Shown one piece after another: positions 9,320 through 19,552 of a stretch of DNA of 64,000 nt; position 1 is the stretch's first letter; every line of letters begins with the position of its first letter. Origin of the DNA: Legionella sp. (GTDB lineage Bacteria > Pseudomonadota > Gammaproteobacteria > Legionellales > Legionellaceae). Below the pieces are notes generated by a model. The model ran no database searches, was not told the DNA's origin, and saw only the letters and a program-made list of their open reading frames with translations. The stretch spans positions 1-64,000 of the forward strand of contig PEQK01000020.1 in the NCBI GenBank assembly GCA_002786165.1, in the 5' to 3' direction. The position numbers were made by a program, and so were the translations under genes.

Positions 9320-10647
9320 AATCGAAAAAACAACATTCAAACGACGGTTCTAAAGGTGGTTTGGCAGAATTAAAATCTAGACTATTATTTGTCTTGATTG
9401 CTATTCTTGTTTACCGCCTTGGAGCTCATATTCCTGTGCCAGGATTGGACCCAGAAAGATTGCTGAATTTTTTCAACCAGCAGCAAAACACCATTTTTGG
9501 GTTGTTTAATATGTTTTCTGGTGGTGCACTGTCTCGTGTGACTGTTTTTGCAATTGGAATTATGCCTTATATTACGGCATCAATTATTATTCAATTGTTT
9601 TCAGTAGTGTTGCCTTCTTTAGAGCAGTTAAAAAAGGAAGGTGAATCAGGAAAAAGAAAGTTAAATCAGTATACACGCTATTTGACCTTGCTTTTCTCTT
9701 GCTTTCAATCTTTGGGAATGGCGCGTTGGCTTGCTGGTCAACATATTGCTTTAAACCCTGATGTGTTGTTTTATACTACAGCAGTAGTTACCCTTGTAAC
9801 AGGCACCATGTTTTTAATGTGGCTTGGTGAACAAATAACCGAAAAGGGTGTTGGGAACGGTATTTCCCTAATCATTTTTTCCGGGATTGTTTCGAGTATG
9901 CCTAACGCGATTGCAACTGTCTTTCAGCAAGTGAAAGAAGGTCAGATGCAAATGTTATCTTTGTTAGTTATAGTTTTTATCATGGTTAGTGTGACTGGTT
10001 TTGTTGTGTTCGTTGAGCGCGGTCAGCGTCGTATTCGGGTCAATTATGCTCAGCGTACCCAAGGTAAAAAAGTCTATGCTGCACAAACAAGTCATCTGCC
10101 CTTAAAAATCAATATGGCAGGTGTAATTCCACCTATTTTTGCATCCAGCATTATTCTGTTGCCAGCTACATTGGCTCAGTTTTTTGCACATACAAAAGGC
10201 TTAGGATGGCTTTCTGACGTTGGAATGGCATTGACGCCTGGTCAGCCTCTTTATCTAATTGTAGATGCAGCAGCTATATTGTTCTTTGCGTTCTTTTATA
10301 CTGCGCTTGTCTTTAATCCTAAGGATACTGCTGATAATTTGAAAAAATCAGGTGCCTATATCCCAGGAATTAGACCTGGAGAACAAACACTGCGTTATAT
10401 CGACTCGGTGATGACCCGATTGACATTGGTTGGTGCGTTGTACTTGGTTTTGGTTTGTTTGGTACCACAAATATTGATGTTTACTTGGCATGTATCGTTT
10501 TATTTTGGTGGCACATCTTTATTGATCATTGTTGTTGTTGTGATGGACTTTGTGGCGCAAGTACAGGCTCATCTTATGACGCAGCAATATGATTCATTAA
10601 TGAAAAAGGCTAATTTTAAGGGCGGTAAACTGCCTGGGTTATTGTAA
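9316..10647 (+). CDS. secY: Protein translocase subunit SecY
   Basis: SecY is the ten-helix channel of the SecYEG translocon in the inner membrane. It has 443 residues and starts with GTG overlapping rplO by four bases. The hydrophobic plug and lateral-gate region follow [10 protein letters not shown]. The cytoplasmic loop segment [14 protein letters not shown] and the C5 loop [21 protein letters not shown], which contact ribosome and SecA, are present. Location at the end of the spc operon is standard. Confidence 0.98.
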   Translation: MKSKKQHSNDGSKGGLAELKSRLLFVLIAILVYRLGAHIPVPGLDPERLLNFFNQQQNTIFGLFNMFSGGALSRVTVFAIGIMPYITASIIIQLFSVVLPSLEQLKKEGESGKRKLNQYTRYLTLLFSCFQSLGMARWLAGQHIALNPDVLFYTTAVVTLVTGTMFLMWLGEQITEKGVGNGISLIIFSGIVSSMPNAIATVFQQVKEGQMQMLSLLVIVFIMVSVTGFVVFVERGQRRIRVNYAQRTQGKKVYAAQTSHLPLKINMAGVIPPIFASSIILLPATLAQFFAHTKGLGWLSDVGMALTPGQPLYLIVDAAAILFFAFFYTALVFNPKDTADNLKKSGAYIPGIRPGEQTLRYIDSVMTRLTLVGALYLVLVCLVPQILMFTWHVSFYFGGTSLLIIVVVVMDFVAQVQAHLMTQQYDSLMKKANFKGGKLPGLL

Positions 10648-10665
10648 TTATATTTGGAGTTAGTA

Positions 10666-10779
10666 ATGAAAGTTAGAGCATCAGTAAAACGAATTTGTCG
10701 TAATTGCAAAGTGATCAAACGTAACAGAACTATTCGAGTGATATGTAAAGATGCTCGACATAAGCAACGCCAAGGGTAA
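10666..10779 (+). CDS. rpmJ: 50S ribosomal protein L36, zinc-binding type
   Basis: This is a 37-residue protein starting [15 protein letters not shown]. It has the zinc ribbon ligands C11, C14, C27 and H32, so it is the zinc-dependent form. TTTGGAG lies upstream of the ATG. It follows secY by 18 bases, as in E. coli, and is the last gene of the spc operon. Confidence 0.96.
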   Translation: MKVRASVKRICRNCKVIKRNRTIRVICKDARHKQRQG

Positions 10780-10790
10780 TGCCAAGAATT

Positions 10791-10825
10791 TTGTTATAGA
10801 AACTTTATTAGTTTCATAATAACAA
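10791..10825 (+). terminator. Hairpin between rpmJ and rpsM, possible spc-operon terminator
   Basis: TTGTTAT (10791-10797) pairs with ATAACAA (10819-10825) and GAAACT (10799-10804) with AGTTTC (10810-10815), around a TTATT loop and a small internal bulge. A T-rich but interrupted stretch follows. It could end spc transcription or act in the alpha-operon leader. Confidence 0.45.
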
Positions 10826-10842
10826 CCACTTTTGAGTTTTAC

Positions 10843-10871
10843 TTGATTTTAGTGAATTAACCTAGTATTAT
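10843..10871 (+). promoter_or_regulatory. Predicted promoter of the alpha operon
   Basis: TTGATT at 10843-10848 and TATTAT at 10866-10871 are separated by exactly 17 bp. The predicted start lies about 40 bases upstream of rpsM. In E. coli the mRNA leader at this position is bound by S4; I cannot show the pseudoknot here. Confidence 0.6.
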
Positions 10872-10917
10872 TGTTTGCCTTTTCAGGTGCGGTAATTATT
10901 AAAGATCGGAGAATTAA

Positions 10918-11274
10918 ATGGCACGTATTGCAGGCGTAAATATAGCAGATCATAAACATGTTGTGATTGCCTTAACTTCTATTTACGGTATTGGACTGTC
11001 AACATCAAAAAAATTGTGTCAAACCCATGATATTGATCCTGCATCAAAAATATCACAATTGACTGAAGCACAATTAGAATTGCTTCGAAATGAGATTGCT
11101 AAAATGACCGTTGAAGGTGATCTTCGTCGAGTTGTAACGATGAATATCAAACGGTTGATGGATTTAGGCTGTTATCGTGGTTTGCGTCACCGACGTGGAT
11201 TACCTGTGCGTGGTCAAAGAACCAAGACAAACGCCAGAACAAGAAAGGGTCGGCGCAAAAGCGCGAATGTTTGA
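10918..11274 (+). CDS. rpsM: 30S ribosomal protein S13
   Basis: S13 is a 30S head protein that contacts the 50S subunit and P-site tRNA. It has 118 residues starting MARIAGVNI. The helix-two-turn-helix region contains [12 protein letters not shown], and the C-terminal basic tail contains [29 protein letters not shown] precedes the start. First gene of the alpha operon. Confidence 0.97.
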   Translation: MARIAGVNIADHKHVVIALTSIYGIGLSTSKKLCQTHDIDPASKISQLTEAQLELLRNEIAKMTVEGDLRRVVTMNIKRLMDLGCYRGLRHRRGLPVRGQRTKTNARTRKGRRKSANV

Positions 11275-11300
11275 TGATTTTTTTATCTAGGATATTTTAA

Positions 11301-11693
11301 ATGGCTAAACCAAAACAACAGAAAACTCGAAAAAAAATTAAACGTGTCGTTTCAGATGGTATCGTCCATGTGCACGCATCGTTCAACAACACAATTGTAA
11401 CCTTTACTGATCGTCAAGGTAACGCTTTGTGTTGGGCGACTTCAGGTGGTTCGGGTTTCCGTGGATCGCGCAAAAGTACTCCTTATGCAGCTCAGGTCGC
11501 AACAGAAAAAGCGTCTGCTGTTGCAAAAGAATATGGGATGAAATCTGTTGCGGTATTTATTCATGGGCCTGGTCCCGGGCGAGAATCAACTATTCGTGAA
11601 TTGATCTCCCAGGAATTCAAAATCGTTGAAATTACCGATGTAACTGGTATACCGCACAACGGTTGCAAGGCATCGAAAAAGCGTCGAGTATAG
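11301..11693 (+). CDS. rpsK: 30S ribosomal protein S11
   Basis: S11 lies on the platform of the 30S subunit beside the E site. It has 130 residues (E. coli 129). [20 protein letters not shown] and the C-terminal signature [18 protein letters not shown] are intact. It is 26 bases downstream of rpsM. Confidence 0.97.
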   Translation: MAKPKQQKTRKKIKRVVSDGIVHVHASFNNTIVTFTDRQGNALCWATSGGSGFRGSRKSTPYAAQVATEKASAVAKEYGMKSVAVFIHGPGPGRESTIRELISQEFKIVEITDVTGIPHNGCKASKKRRV

Positions 11694-11710
11694 GATTTTA
11701 GGAGTAGACA

Positions 11711-12331
11711 ATGGCAAGATATATGGGTCCAAAATGTAAATTATCCCGCCGAGAGGGTACTGATTTACTATTGAAAAGTGGCGTTCGCGATTTTAAATCG
11801 AAATGCAAATCTGAAAAATTACCTGGTCAACATGGCGACAAGAAAGGTCGTTTGAGTGGTTATGGTATACAGCTGCGTGAAAAACAAAAAATAAGACGTT
11901 TTTATGGCGTTTTAGAAAAGCAATTTAGCTTGTACTATAAAGCTGCTGCTGCACAAAAAGGTGCAACAGGCCAAAACTTGATGTCTCTGTTAGAGCGTCG
12001 TTTGGATAACGTGGTTTACCGTTTAGGTTTCGCGAGCACTCGTGCTGAAGCACGTCAATTAGTTGCACATAAAGCAATTATGGTCAATGAAAAAGTTGTG
12101 AATATCGCTTCTTACTTAGTAGAAATTGGTGATGTTGTATCCGTTCGGTCTAAAGCGAAAGCTCAAGGACGAATTCAAGCTGCTTTGGCACTGTCTGAGC
12201 AACGACCTTCAAATGACTGGATCGTTGTTGAATCTGGAAGCTACAAAGGTTCTTTGACTCGCTATCCAAATTTGGAAGACCTGTCTGCAGAATTTAACGT
12301 CAACTTGGTAGTAGAACTTTACTCTAAGTAA
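11711..12331 (+). CDS. rpsD: 30S ribosomal protein S4
   Basis: S4 nucleates 30S assembly and, in E. coli, represses the alpha operon. It has 206 residues. The N-terminal [19 protein letters not shown] and the S4 RNA-binding domain, [23 protein letters not shown] at about residues 95-118, are clear. AGGAGTA precedes the ATG. Confidence 0.97.
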   Translation: MARYMGPKCKLSRREGTDLLLKSGVRDFKSKCKSEKLPGQHGDKKGRLSGYGIQLREKQKIRRFYGVLEKQFSLYYKAAAAQKGATGQNLMSLLERRLDNVVYRLGFASTRAEARQLVAHKAIMVNEKVVNIASYLVEIGDVVSVRSKAKAQGRIQAALALSEQRPSNDWIVVESGSYKGSLTRYPNLEDLSAEFNVNLVVELYSK

Positions 12332-12349
12332 CCTCGGAGACTTATCCCT

Positions 12350-13342
12350 ATGTATATAGATATTAATGAAATGTTGACGCCAAAAGTTTTAAAAGTTCAA
12401 TCTGATTCTTTACATCATTCAAGAATCATATTAGAACCTTTGGAGCCAGGATATGGTGATACGCTAGGTAATGCTTTACGTAGAATCTTGATGTCTTCTA
12501 TGCCAGGATGTGCGATTACTGAAGTAACCATTGATGGTGTTTTGCATGAATACAGCACTATTGAAGGTGTTGAAGAAGATGTGATCAATATTTTATTGAA
12601 TCTTAAGGATGTGGCTCTTCAGATGAGTGTTGGTGTTGAATCAACGTTGTCTATTGATAAAAAAGGTCCGTGTGTGGTTACAGCAGGCGACATTCAATTA
12701 TCGCATGGTGTTGAAGTTTTAAATCCTGAACTTGTCATTGCCCATCTTAATGAATATGGTCAATTGAAAATGACTTTACATGTTCAAAAAGGGATTGGAT
12801 ACCATTCTTCTGAAGTGTTACCAATGGAATTAGAAGATGAAGTTCGAGTAAAATCTATTGGCAAACTTAAAATAGACAATAGTTTTTCGCCTGTTAAGAA
12901 AGTTGCTTACCATGTAGATAAAACACGGGTTGAAAATAGGACTGATTTAGACAAACTGACTATTGAATTGCAGACAAATGGTACTATTGACCCAGAAGAT
13001 GCGATACGTATTTCTGCTAGTATCCTTCAGCGTCAATTGCATGCATTTGTTGATATGAGCTTTGAAGAATCTAGTGCTGATAATAAAGTTCGCAATGATT
13101 TTGATCCATTGCTGTTAAGACCTGTAGATGATTTAGAGTTGACAGTGCGTTCAGCAAATTGTTTGAAAGCAGAAAACATTTATTATATTGGCGACTTGGT
13201 GCAAAAAACTGAAAATGAATTGTTAAAGACACCTAATTTAGGTAAAAAGTCTTTAACAGAAATCAAAGATGTTTTGGCTGTCAGATCGTTATCTCTAGGA
13301 ATGAAGCTAGAAAATTGGCCACCTAAAAATTTGGGTGAATAA
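12350..13342 (+). CDS. rpoA: DNA-directed RNA polymerase subunit alpha
   Basis: The alpha dimer scaffolds core RNA polymerase. It has 330 residues (E. coli 329). The N-terminal domain contains the dimer motif [23 protein letters not shown], and the C-terminal domain, roughly residues 250-320, contains [11 protein letters not shown] and [16 protein letters not shown], which bind promoter UP elements and activators. CGGAG precedes the start. Confidence 0.98.
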   Translation: MYIDINEMLTPKVLKVQSDSLHHSRIILEPLEPGYGDTLGNALRRILMSSMPGCAITEVTIDGVLHEYSTIEGVEEDVINILLNLKDVALQMSVGVESTLSIDKKGPCVVTAGDIQLSHGVEVLNPELVIAHLNEYGQLKMTLHVQKGIGYHSSEVLPMELEDEVRVKSIGKLKIDNSFSPVKKVAYHVDKTRVENRTDLDKLTIELQTNGTIDPEDAIRISASILQRQLHAFVDMSFEESSADNKVRNDFDPLLLRPVDDLELTVRSANCLKAENIYYIGDLVQKTENELLKTPNLGKKSLTEIKDVLAVRSLSLGMKLENWPPKNLGE

Positions 13343-13413
13343 TTCTAGGTCTGGTCATTGAATTCATATAGTAATGAAGTGCTAGATTTAGATAAGTTTA
13401 GGAGTTGAGAAAA

Positions 13414-13809
13414 ATGCGTCATCGTAATGCAGGTCGTTCTTTAGGCCGTACATCAAGTCATCGTAAGGCTATGTTTGCTAATATGTGTTGTTCTTTGATT
13501 GAGCATGAACTTATTACAACAACTGTTGCCAAAGCCAAAGAACTTCGACGGTATGTTGAGCCTTTGATTACTCAAAGTAAATCTGATTCTGTTGCGTCAC
13601 GTCGCCGTGTATTTGATACATTGCGTTCAAAATCAGCAGTTGGTAAATTGTTTACAACTCTTGGTCCTCGTTATGAAAAACGACCTGGCGGTTACCTTAG
13701 AATTATGAAATGTGGTAATCGTGTAGGTGATAATGCGCCTATGGCTGTTGTTGAATTGGTTGATCGTTCTTCTGTGCGTTCTGAAAAAGAAGTTAGTACA
13801 GCAGAATAA
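13414..13809 (+). CDS. rplQ: 50S ribosomal protein L17
   Basis: L17 is a 50S protein near the tunnel exit. The ATG at 13414 gives the standard start [21 protein letters not shown] and 131 residues; AGGAG lies about eight bases upstream. A TTG reading from 13405 adds only three residues. Last gene of the ribosomal block. Confidence 0.96.
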   Translation: MRHRNAGRSLGRTSSHRKAMFANMCCSLIEHELITTTVAKAKELRRYVEPLITQSKSDSVASRRRVFDTLRSKSAVGKLFTTLGPRYEKRPGGYLRIMKCGNRVGDNAPMAVVELVDRSSVRSEKEVSTAE

Positions 13810-13833
13810 GATAAATACGTTTAGAAATACAAA

Positions 13834-13854
13834 CCGCACTTGTGTTGAGTGCGG
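13834..13854 (+). terminator. GC-rich hairpin after rplQ
   Basis: CCGCACT at 13834-13840 pairs perfectly with AGTGCGG at 13848-13854 around a seven-base loop. It follows rplQ by 24 bases and precedes the Nudix gene. No T-run follows, so termination may be inefficient or Rho-assisted. Confidence 0.45.
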
Positions 13855-13899
13855 GCACATCCAACATTGACCCTATAAGAGCTACAAGGATAACCGTTT

Positions 13900-14526
13900 A
13901 TGGCTGTTGATTCAAAGCGATGGTTATTATGGGTTTCAGAAATTCAAGCTCTTTGCCGCTCTGGTTTGACTTACACAGAAAATGAGTTTGACCGCGAACG
14001 TTTTTCACGAATCAATGAGATAGCGGCTGAAATCACAGCTGATGTCACGTTGTCTCCACCTGAAATCATAAAATCCTTATTTGCTATTGAGCAAAATGCT
14101 TATGCGACGCCGATTCTTGATATTCGTTCGTTTGTTCTGAAGGAAAATAAAGTATTGCTGGTAAAGGAAAGAGCGGATGGCCTGTGGACACTGCCTGGAG
14201 GCTTTGCGGATGTCAATGAGTCACCCTCTGAAGCTGTGGTACGTGAGACATTGGAAGAATCTGGCTTTTTAGTGAAACCGAAAAAATTACTTGCCCTGTG
14301 GGATAAATTAAAACATGAACATCCTTTGCAGTGGCCACACATTTATAAATGTATATTTCATTGCGATTTAGTATCAGGTTCACCCACCATCAATCTTGAA
14401 ATTTCTGATATTGATTTTTTTTCAATGAATGATTTACCGCCACTGTCGACACCGAGAATTACTTTAAAACAAATGCATGTTTTATACGATTTGATTCAAA
14501 ATCCTGAGCAAACTATATTTGATTGA
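13900..14526 (+). CDS. Nudix hydrolase with N-terminal NUDIX_N-like domain
   Basis: This is a 208-residue protein. Its C-terminal two thirds is a Nudix fold with a complete Nudix box: the GGFADVNE start, then RETLEESGF, matching G-x5-E-x7-REUXEEXGU. The box binds the divalent metal used to hydrolyse nucleoside diphosphate derivatives. The first about 65 residues (KRWLLWVSEIQALCRSGLTY) resemble the NUDIX_N helical domain seen in ADP-ribose or CDP-choline type pyrophosphatases. The exact substrate cannot be told. It stands alone between the alpha operon and coaBC. Confidence 0.85.
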   Translation: MAVDSKRWLLWVSEIQALCRSGLTYTENEFDRERFSRINEIAAEITADVTLSPPEIIKSLFAIEQNAYATPILDIRSFVLKENKVLLVKERADGLWTLPGGFADVNESPSEAVVRETLEESGFLVKPKKLLALWDKLKHEHPLQWPHIYKCIFHCDLVSGSPTINLEISDIDFFSMNDLPPLSTPRITLKQMHVLYDLIQNPEQTIFD

Positions 14527-14557
14527 TGTTTAAAATCAATGACAAAGGTGATCCATG

Positions 14558-15793
14558 ATGTCTGAATTATCAGATACTAAAATTGTATTAGGTATCTGTG
14601 GCGGGATTGCTGCTTATAAAGCAGCTTATTTGGTACGTGAATTATGTGCAGCAGGTGCTGTGGTTCGTGTTGTGATGACAAAAGCCGCACTTGCCTTTAT
14701 TCAACCGATGACGTTCCAAGCCTTATCAGGGGAAGACGTTCGATGTGAATTACTCGATGATTCGGCTGAACGTGCTATGGGGCATATTGAGCTTGCTCGC
14801 TGGGCCGATTATTTATTAATTGCTCCAGCCTCTGCGGACTTTATGGCAAAAATGACACATGGCTTGGCAGATGATCTTTTGTCCACTTTATATTTGGCAA
14901 GCAAGGCGCCTACTATCATATGTCCAGCGATGAATCAAAATATGTGGGCGCATCCGGCCACTATAGCAAATTGTGCTGTTCTTGAAGAACGTGGAGTGAT
15001 GGTCATTGGACCTGATGATGGCTCACAAGCGTGTGGTGATGTTGGTTTGGGTCGTATGGCTGAGGGGCAGGATATTATTGCAGCATTGCGTTTATATGCC
15101 GTGAAACAGTTGTTAAAAGGGCAGAATGTTGTGATTACGGCTGGTCCAACGCGAGAGGCTATTGATCCGGTTCGTTACATCAGCAACCATAGCTCGGGTA
15201 AAATGGGTTATGCTTTAGCTCAAGCCGCATATATTGCTGGTGCCAATGTGACCTTGATCAGTGGTCCAACGCACTTAAAAGCACCTTTAGGTGTAGATTG
15301 CGTTAGAGTGGACTCAACGGAAGAGATGTTGTCTGAAGTGCTAGCGACACTGAAACCGGGTGTTTTGTTTATTGGTGCAGCTGCCATTGCTGATTATCAA
15401 GTGCTTAATCGTAGTGACAAAAAACTAAAAAAACAGCGTGAAGACACGATGAACTTGACCTTGAAAAAAAATCCCGATATTTTAAGCGCGGTAGTTTCTA
15501 GCCAGCTTGCAACAATGGTGATTGGTTTTGCCGCAGAGACCCATGATGTTTTGATCAATGCTGAAGAGAAATTACGTAAAAAGCATTTGGATATGATTAT
15601 TGCTAACCAGGTTGGTGATGGTTTGGGTTTTGATAAAGACATCAATCAAGTCACAGTGATCACTCATGATGGGTGTATACCGTTAGATTTGGCGCCTAAA
15701 ATGACTTTGGCAGGCCAAATTATTACAATTATTGCAACATCTTTGCAAAATACTGCTTCGAGGAATGTACATGAACCCTTCCATTCAAATTAA
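14558..15793 (+). CDS. coaBC: Bifunctional phosphopantothenoylcysteine decarboxylase / phosphopantothenate-cysteine ligase
   Basis: This cytosolic enzyme joins cysteine to 4'-phosphopantothenate and decarboxylates the product to 4'-phosphopantetheine, two steps of coenzyme A synthesis. It has 411 residues. The N-terminal flavoprotein domain shows GGIAAYKA, the active-site histidine in [10 protein letters not shown], and the CPAMNQNMW substrate clamp with its cysteine nearby. The CoaB domain starts near residue 190 with [30 protein letters not shown] precedes the ATG at 14558 by seven bases. It overlaps dut by 23 bases. Confidence 0.96.
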   Translation: MSELSDTKIVLGICGGIAAYKAAYLVRELCAAGAVVRVVMTKAALAFIQPMTFQALSGEDVRCELLDDSAERAMGHIELARWADYLLIAPASADFMAKMTHGLADDLLSTLYLASKAPTIICPAMNQNMWAHPATIANCAVLEERGVMVIGPDDGSQACGDVGLGRMAEGQDIIAALRLYAVKQLLKGQNVVITAGPTREAIDPVRYISNHSSGKMGYALAQAAYIAGANVTLISGPTHLKAPLGVDCVRVDSTEEMLSEVLATLKPGVLFIGAAAIADYQVLNRSDKKLKKQREDTMNLTLKKNPDILSAVVSSQLATMVIGFAAETHDVLINAEEKLRKKHLDMIIANQVGDGLGFDKDINQVTVITHDGCIPLDLAPKMTLAGQIITIIATSLQNTASRNVHEPFHSN

Positions 15794-16229
15794 AATTCTT
15801 GATCCTCGCATTGGGGCATCAATTGAATTACCTACGTATGCAACGCCTGGTTCGGCTGGCCTTGATTTACGTGTATGTTTAGATGAGCCCATACAAATTG
15901 GAGCTCAAGAGACTGTATTGTTACCTACTGGTTTGGCTATTTATATTGCTGATCCACTGTTAGCTGCGGTTATTTTGCCGCGTTCCGGACTTGGGCACAA
16001 ACACGGTATTGTCCTGGGAAATCTGGTGGGATTAATTGATTCTGATTATCAAGGTGAACTTAAAATTTCTTGTTGGAATCGAAACCAGGAGCATTTTACG
16101 ATTAATCCAGGTGATCGCATTGCGCAATTGGTTTTTTTACCTGTGGTGCGTGCTGAATTCAAACTGGTAGATTCTTTTGAAGAAACCAGTCGTGGAGAAG
16201 GTGGTTTTGGTAGTTCAGGGAGAGAATGA
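15771..16229 (+). CDS. dut: Deoxyuridine 5'-triphosphate nucleotidohydrolase (dUTPase)
   Basis: This trimeric enzyme hydrolyses dUTP to dUMP, preventing uracil incorporation and feeding thymidylate synthesis. The five family motifs are recognisable: [40 protein letters not shown] and the C-terminal arm [12 protein letters not shown] start it at 15771 ([10 protein letters not shown], 152 residues) because GAGGA lies six bases upstream. It begins inside the 3' end of coaBC and overlaps the algC start region, so the three genes form one coupled unit. Confidence 0.96.
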   Translation: MNPSIQIKILDPRIGASIELPTYATPGSAGLDLRVCLDEPIQIGAQETVLLPTGLAIYIADPLLAAVILPRSGLGHKHGIVLGNLVGLIDSDYQGELKISCWNRNQEHFTINPGDRIAQLVFLPVVRAEFKLVDSFEETSRGEGGFGSSGRE

Positions 16230-17626
16230 TGACCATACCAACTTACCAATTATCAAGTGTTGATCAGTCAATTTTTCGTGCGTATGACATTCGCGGCATT
16301 GTAAATCAGCAATTGAACGAAGATACCTTTTATACCATTGCAAAAGCCATTGCCTATCGCTTGCACGCCTTGGGTCGAACGCAAATTTTAGTCGCTCGGG
16401 ATGGTCGTTTGACGAGTGACGCTTTGGCAAATGCTTTAATCTATGCATTAATTGATAGTGGTGTGGATGTTGTAGATTTAGGAGCTGTACCGACTCCTGT
16501 TATGTACTACGCAACACATGTATACGGCATTGATAGTGGACTCATGATCACGGGAAGCCATAATCCTTCAGATTATAATGGGATAAAAATGGTATTGGCC
16601 GGAACTACTTTGGCTCAGGATGATATTCAAATTTTATACGAATTGATTCAGAGTAAGTCTGTGATGCAGGGGACAGGGCAGTATCAGTCCTTTGATATTT
16701 TACAAGACTATAGCCAACGTATCATTGGTGATATTGTTTTGAAGCGACAATTACGCGTGGTGGTCGATTGTGGTAATGGCATTGGTGGCGTGATTGTGCC
16801 AGCCGTTTTGCGGGCATTAGGTTGTGACGTCATTGAATTATATTGTGATGTTGACGGTCGTTTTCCGAATCATCACCCTGATCCAACGGTTGAAGAAAAT
16901 TTACGTGATTTGAAAGCCAGCATCAAAGCACATGATGCTGATATTGGTTTGGCGTTTGACGGAGATGCTGATCGCTTGGGTATTGTCACCGGAGAAGGTG
17001 CATTGATTTGGCCTGATCGATTATTAATGTTTTATGCACAACATGTCTTACAAGCTCAGCCTGGTGCTACAATTGTATATGATGTAAAGTGTTCGCGTCA
17101 TCTACGTCAAGTGATAGAAGCGGCGGGTGGTAAGGCCAAAATGTGTCCTACAGGACATTCTTTGGTCAAAAGAGTGATGAAAGAAGAAGAAGCAGTACTA
17201 GCGGGTGAGATGAGCGGACATATCTTTTTCAAAGATCGATGGTATGGCTTTGATGATGCCCTTTATTCTGCATGTCGTTTATTGGAACTGCTGTCCTTAT
17301 CTGAACAAACGGTAGATGCTCAATTTGCTTTGGTTCCAGATAGTGTGAACACACCAGAAATCAAAATTCCAATTTTTGAAGATAAAAAATTTGAATTTAT
17401 GCAATTGTTTTCTGAACAAGCTCAATTTCCCGATGCACAATTGATTCATATCGATGGGTTGCGAGTAGAATTTGAGCATGGTTGGGGGTTGTTGCGTGCT
17501 TCTAATACAACGCCTTGTTTAGTGGCGCGTTTTGAAGCTCAAACAGAAATAGGTCTTAATGCAATCCAAACCCTATTTAGAGAACAATTAAAAGCTTTTG
17601 ATGCGACATTAACTATCCCATTTTGA
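16229..17626 (+). CDS. algC: Phosphomannomutase / phosphoglucomutase
   Basis: This cytosolic enzyme interconverts hexose 1- and 6-phosphates, supplying sugar nucleotides for lipopolysaccharide and other glycans. It has 465 residues. The phosphoserine loop TGSHNPSDYNG near residue 105, the metal-binding DGDADRLG near residue 245 and the sugar-binding GEMSGH segment near residue 330 are intact. The order coaBC-dut-algC matches Pseudomonas and supports the AlgC-type assignment. The ATG at 16229 has GGGAG at a six-base spacing; 16226 is the alternative. Confidence 0.92.
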   Translation: MTIPTYQLSSVDQSIFRAYDIRGIVNQQLNEDTFYTIAKAIAYRLHALGRTQILVARDGRLTSDALANALIYALIDSGVDVVDLGAVPTPVMYYATHVYGIDSGLMITGSHNPSDYNGIKMVLAGTTLAQDDIQILYELIQSKSVMQGTGQYQSFDILQDYSQRIIGDIVLKRQLRVVVDCGNGIGGVIVPAVLRALGCDVIELYCDVDGRFPNHHPDPTVEENLRDLKASIKAHDADIGLAFDGDADRLGIVTGEGALIWPDRLLMFYAQHVLQAQPGATIVYDVKCSRHLRQVIEAAGGKAKMCPTGHSLVKRVMKEEEAVLAGEMSGHIFFKDRWYGFDDALYSACRLLELLSLSEQTVDAQFALVPDSVNTPEIKIPIFEDKKFEFMQLFSEQAQFPDAQLIHIDGLRVEFEHGWGLLRASNTTPCLVARFEAQTEIGLNAIQTLFREQLKAFDATLTIPF

Positions 17627-17639
17627 TAGAAATATAGTA

Positions 17640-17645
17640 TATAAT
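17640..17645 (+). promoter_or_regulatory. Candidate -10 element upstream of lpxC
   Basis: A perfect TATAAT lies 14 bases after algC. No convincing -35 hexamer stands 16-18 bases before it, so support is weak. The remaining gap up to lpxC is AT-rich and ends in AAAGGAGAAG, a strong ribosome-binding sequence positioned before the start region. Confidence 0.3.
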
Positions 17646-17774
17646 GCGCGCTTTAGTATTTTTGGTCTAGAATCAAATAGTGTACTTTAAGACCTATTTG
17701 CGAGAATATAAAATAATTGCTAAGCTATAAAAGCTTCTGGGTTCACAAAGGAGAAGAAACAAGGTGAGTATTGA

Positions 17775-18689
17775 ATGACAAAACAAAGAACTCCGAATAA
17801 AATAATTCAAGCAACAGGTGTTGGATTACACTCAGGCGATAAAGTTCTTTTGACTTTACATCCAGCCCCTGATAACACCGGTATTGTATTTCGGCGAATC
17901 GATCTTGATCCTATTGTAGAAATTCCTGCTTTGTACGAAAATGTATGCGATACCATGCTATGTACCACCTTGCAGCATCAAGGTGTTAAAGTGGCAACGG
18001 TAGAGCATTTATTGTCGGCTTTGGCTGGCTTAGGGATTGATAATGCATATATCGATCTTAATGCACCAGAAGTGCCTATCATGGATGGCAGTGCTGCTCC
18101 TTTTGTATTTTTGATCCAATCCGCGGGTATTCGAGTACAAACAGCAAAAAAACGATATATCCGTGTTTTAAAGCCTATTCGCATTGAAGAACATGGAAAA
18201 TATGTTCAATTTTTACCGCATGAAGGATATCGAATTTCATTCACCATCGATTTTGATCATCCTGTGTTTGCTCATAAACCCCAAACAGCGGTGTTTGATT
18301 TTTCCGCGACGTCGTATATCAAACAAGTCTGTCGTGCTAGAACCTTTGGGTTTTTATCCGATTATGAAAAATTAAGAGTCAGTGATCTGGCAAAAGGCGG
18401 TAGTTTAGATAATGCGATTGTGGTAGATGAGTATCGTGTGCTGAATGAAGACGGATTACGATTCGATGATGAGTTTGTGAAACATAAAGTATTAGATTCT
18501 ATTGGGGATCTCTATTTATTGGGTTCTAGTTTGATTGGTGCGTTCGAAGGGTATCGTTCTGGACATGAATTGAATAACAAATTATTACGTAAACTTATGG
18601 CACATCAAGATGCTTGGGAATATGTGTATTTTGATAAAGATGAATATGAGCCTATGTTAAACCCACAGTTATCTATTGTTGGCGCATAA
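17775..18689 (+). CDS. lpxC: UDP-3-O-acyl-N-acetylglucosamine deacetylase
   Basis: This zinc enzyme performs the first committed step of lipid A synthesis in the cytoplasm. It has 304 residues (E. coli 305). It starts [21 protein letters not shown]. Zinc ligands are visible as the histidine in [15 protein letters not shown] and the H-x3-D pair in [15 protein letters not shown]; the catalytic histidine is in GHELNNKL. In E. coli LpxC level is set by FtsH proteolysis. A DUF721/DciA gene follows convergently, as is common near lpxC in gammaproteobacteria. Confidence 0.97.
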   Translation: MTKQRTPNKIIQATGVGLHSGDKVLLTLHPAPDNTGIVFRRIDLDPIVEIPALYENVCDTMLCTTLQHQGVKVATVEHLLSALAGLGIDNAYIDLNAPEVPIMDGSAAPFVFLIQSAGIRVQTAKKRYIRVLKPIRIEEHGKYVQFLPHEGYRISFTIDFDHPVFAHKPQTAVFDFSATSYIKQVCRARTFGFLSDYEKLRVSDLAKGGSLDNAIVVDEYRVLNEDGLRFDDEFVKHKVLDSIGDLYLLGSSLIGAFEGYRSGHELNNKLLRKLMAHQDAWEYVYFDKDEYEPMLNPQLSIVGA

Positions 18690-18701
18690 ATAGCAAAATT
18701 C

Positions 18702-18989
18702 TTAGTTGGGTTGAATCCGAATGTCAACCGACACCAATTGATGTAGTTTGGCTTCAGAACGCAGTCTATTTCTTAATTCTGGTGCCAAATATCGTAATTG
18801 AGTAGCCCAATTTGGATTTTGTGTGATCAAAACAAGTTTCCCTGAGCGAAAGCTTCCTACGCGACAATGGGCGTGTAATTCTTGAGGAATATACGCCAAA
18901 ACCAGGCCAGAAAGTGTTTCCAGTTTGATGGCTTCGGTACAAATTTGACTTAATTTAGAATTCAAACATCTGCTAATATGGCGCATCAA
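18702..18989 (-). CDS. DciA-like (DUF721) putative helicase-loader protein
   Basis: This 95-residue protein has the DUF721 signature: a short N-terminal helix region followed by the LVLITQNPNWATQLRYLAPEL stretch, where the tryptophan and the LR-L-PEL pattern are the conserved core. The family member DciA loads or stimulates the replicative helicase DnaB in bacteria without DnaC. It lies convergent to lpxC, only 12 bases away. Functional assignment rests on the family and the neighbourhood. MM at the start gives two possible ATGs (18989 or 18986). Confidence 0.7.
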   Translation of the reverse strand: MMRHISRCLNSKLSQICTEAIKLETLSGLVLAYIPQELHAHCRVGSFRSGKLVLITQNPNWATQLRYLAPELRNRLRSEAKLHQLVSVDIRIQPN

Positions 18990-19021
18990 TCACCCATTTT
19001 ATAAAGAAATTATCAAACACG

Positions 19022-19037
19022 CCCTAGTCTTCTAGGG
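19022..19037. repeat. 16-bp palindrome in the dciA-like / PH-domain divergent gap
   Basis: CCCTAG (19022-19027) and CTAGGG (19032-19037) flank TCTT. It lies in the roughly 97-bp divergent intergenic region between the DciA-like gene and the PH-domain gene, so it could be an operator or a short hairpin. No regulator is recognised. Confidence 0.3.
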
Positions 19038-19086
19038 TCAAAGCATATAAGATTGAAGACATTCACACAAGCTAGGATTGGGATTG

Positions 19087-19530
19087 ATGTCAGAAAAAAA
19101 AACAGACCATGATGTGGTATATCAAGCACGGCTACACTGGATCTTATTTTTGGGGCCTATAGCAATGGTAGTCGTTGCATGGGCGTTGGATCATTATGCT
19201 CATGCTCCTTATCAATTAGGGTGGGCGATTACTGCCATTGCAGTGATTTGGGAATTTGTCATCTGGTTGACCTATCGTTATTCTTATCTCAATATTAAAA
19301 AAAATCGTGTTGTGATGTGCAGCGGTATTATTGTTAGACAAACCATCGATATTCCTATGAATAAAATTGAAAGCATCGATATCCGTCAGTCTATTTTGGG
19401 TAGTATTTTTCAATATGGATCTTTGGTCATCACAGGAACAGGGGGAAGTCGTCAGTTTTTTAATTTTTTAGAAAAACCCTTGACCTGTAGACGTTATATA
19501 GAAAACTTGATGTATGATGGGGATCAATAA
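19087..19530 (+). CDS. PH-domain (bPH2/DUF304-like) inner-membrane protein
   Basis: This 147-residue protein starts at the ATG at 19087 (MSEKKTDHD); a TTG at 19078 is in frame. Two hydrophobic segments (WILFLGPIAMVVVAWAL and WAITAIAVIWEFVIWL) fill the first half and a bacterial pleckstrin-homology domain the second half, recognisable by YLNIKKNRVV, GIIVRQTIDIPMNKIESIDI and GSLVITGTGG. Such proteins are integral membrane proteins of unknown function, similar to YdbS-type proteins. It precedes cbpA by 22 bases and may be co-transcribed. Confidence 0.75.
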   Translation: MSEKKTDHDVVYQARLHWILFLGPIAMVVVAWALDHYAHAPYQLGWAITAIAVIWEFVIWLTYRYSYLNIKKNRVVMCSGIIVRQTIDIPMNKIESIDIRQSILGSIFQYGSLVITGTGGSRQFFNFLEKPLTCRRYIENLMYDGDQ

Positions 19531-19552
19531 TTCATTTTTTATGGGATGATAC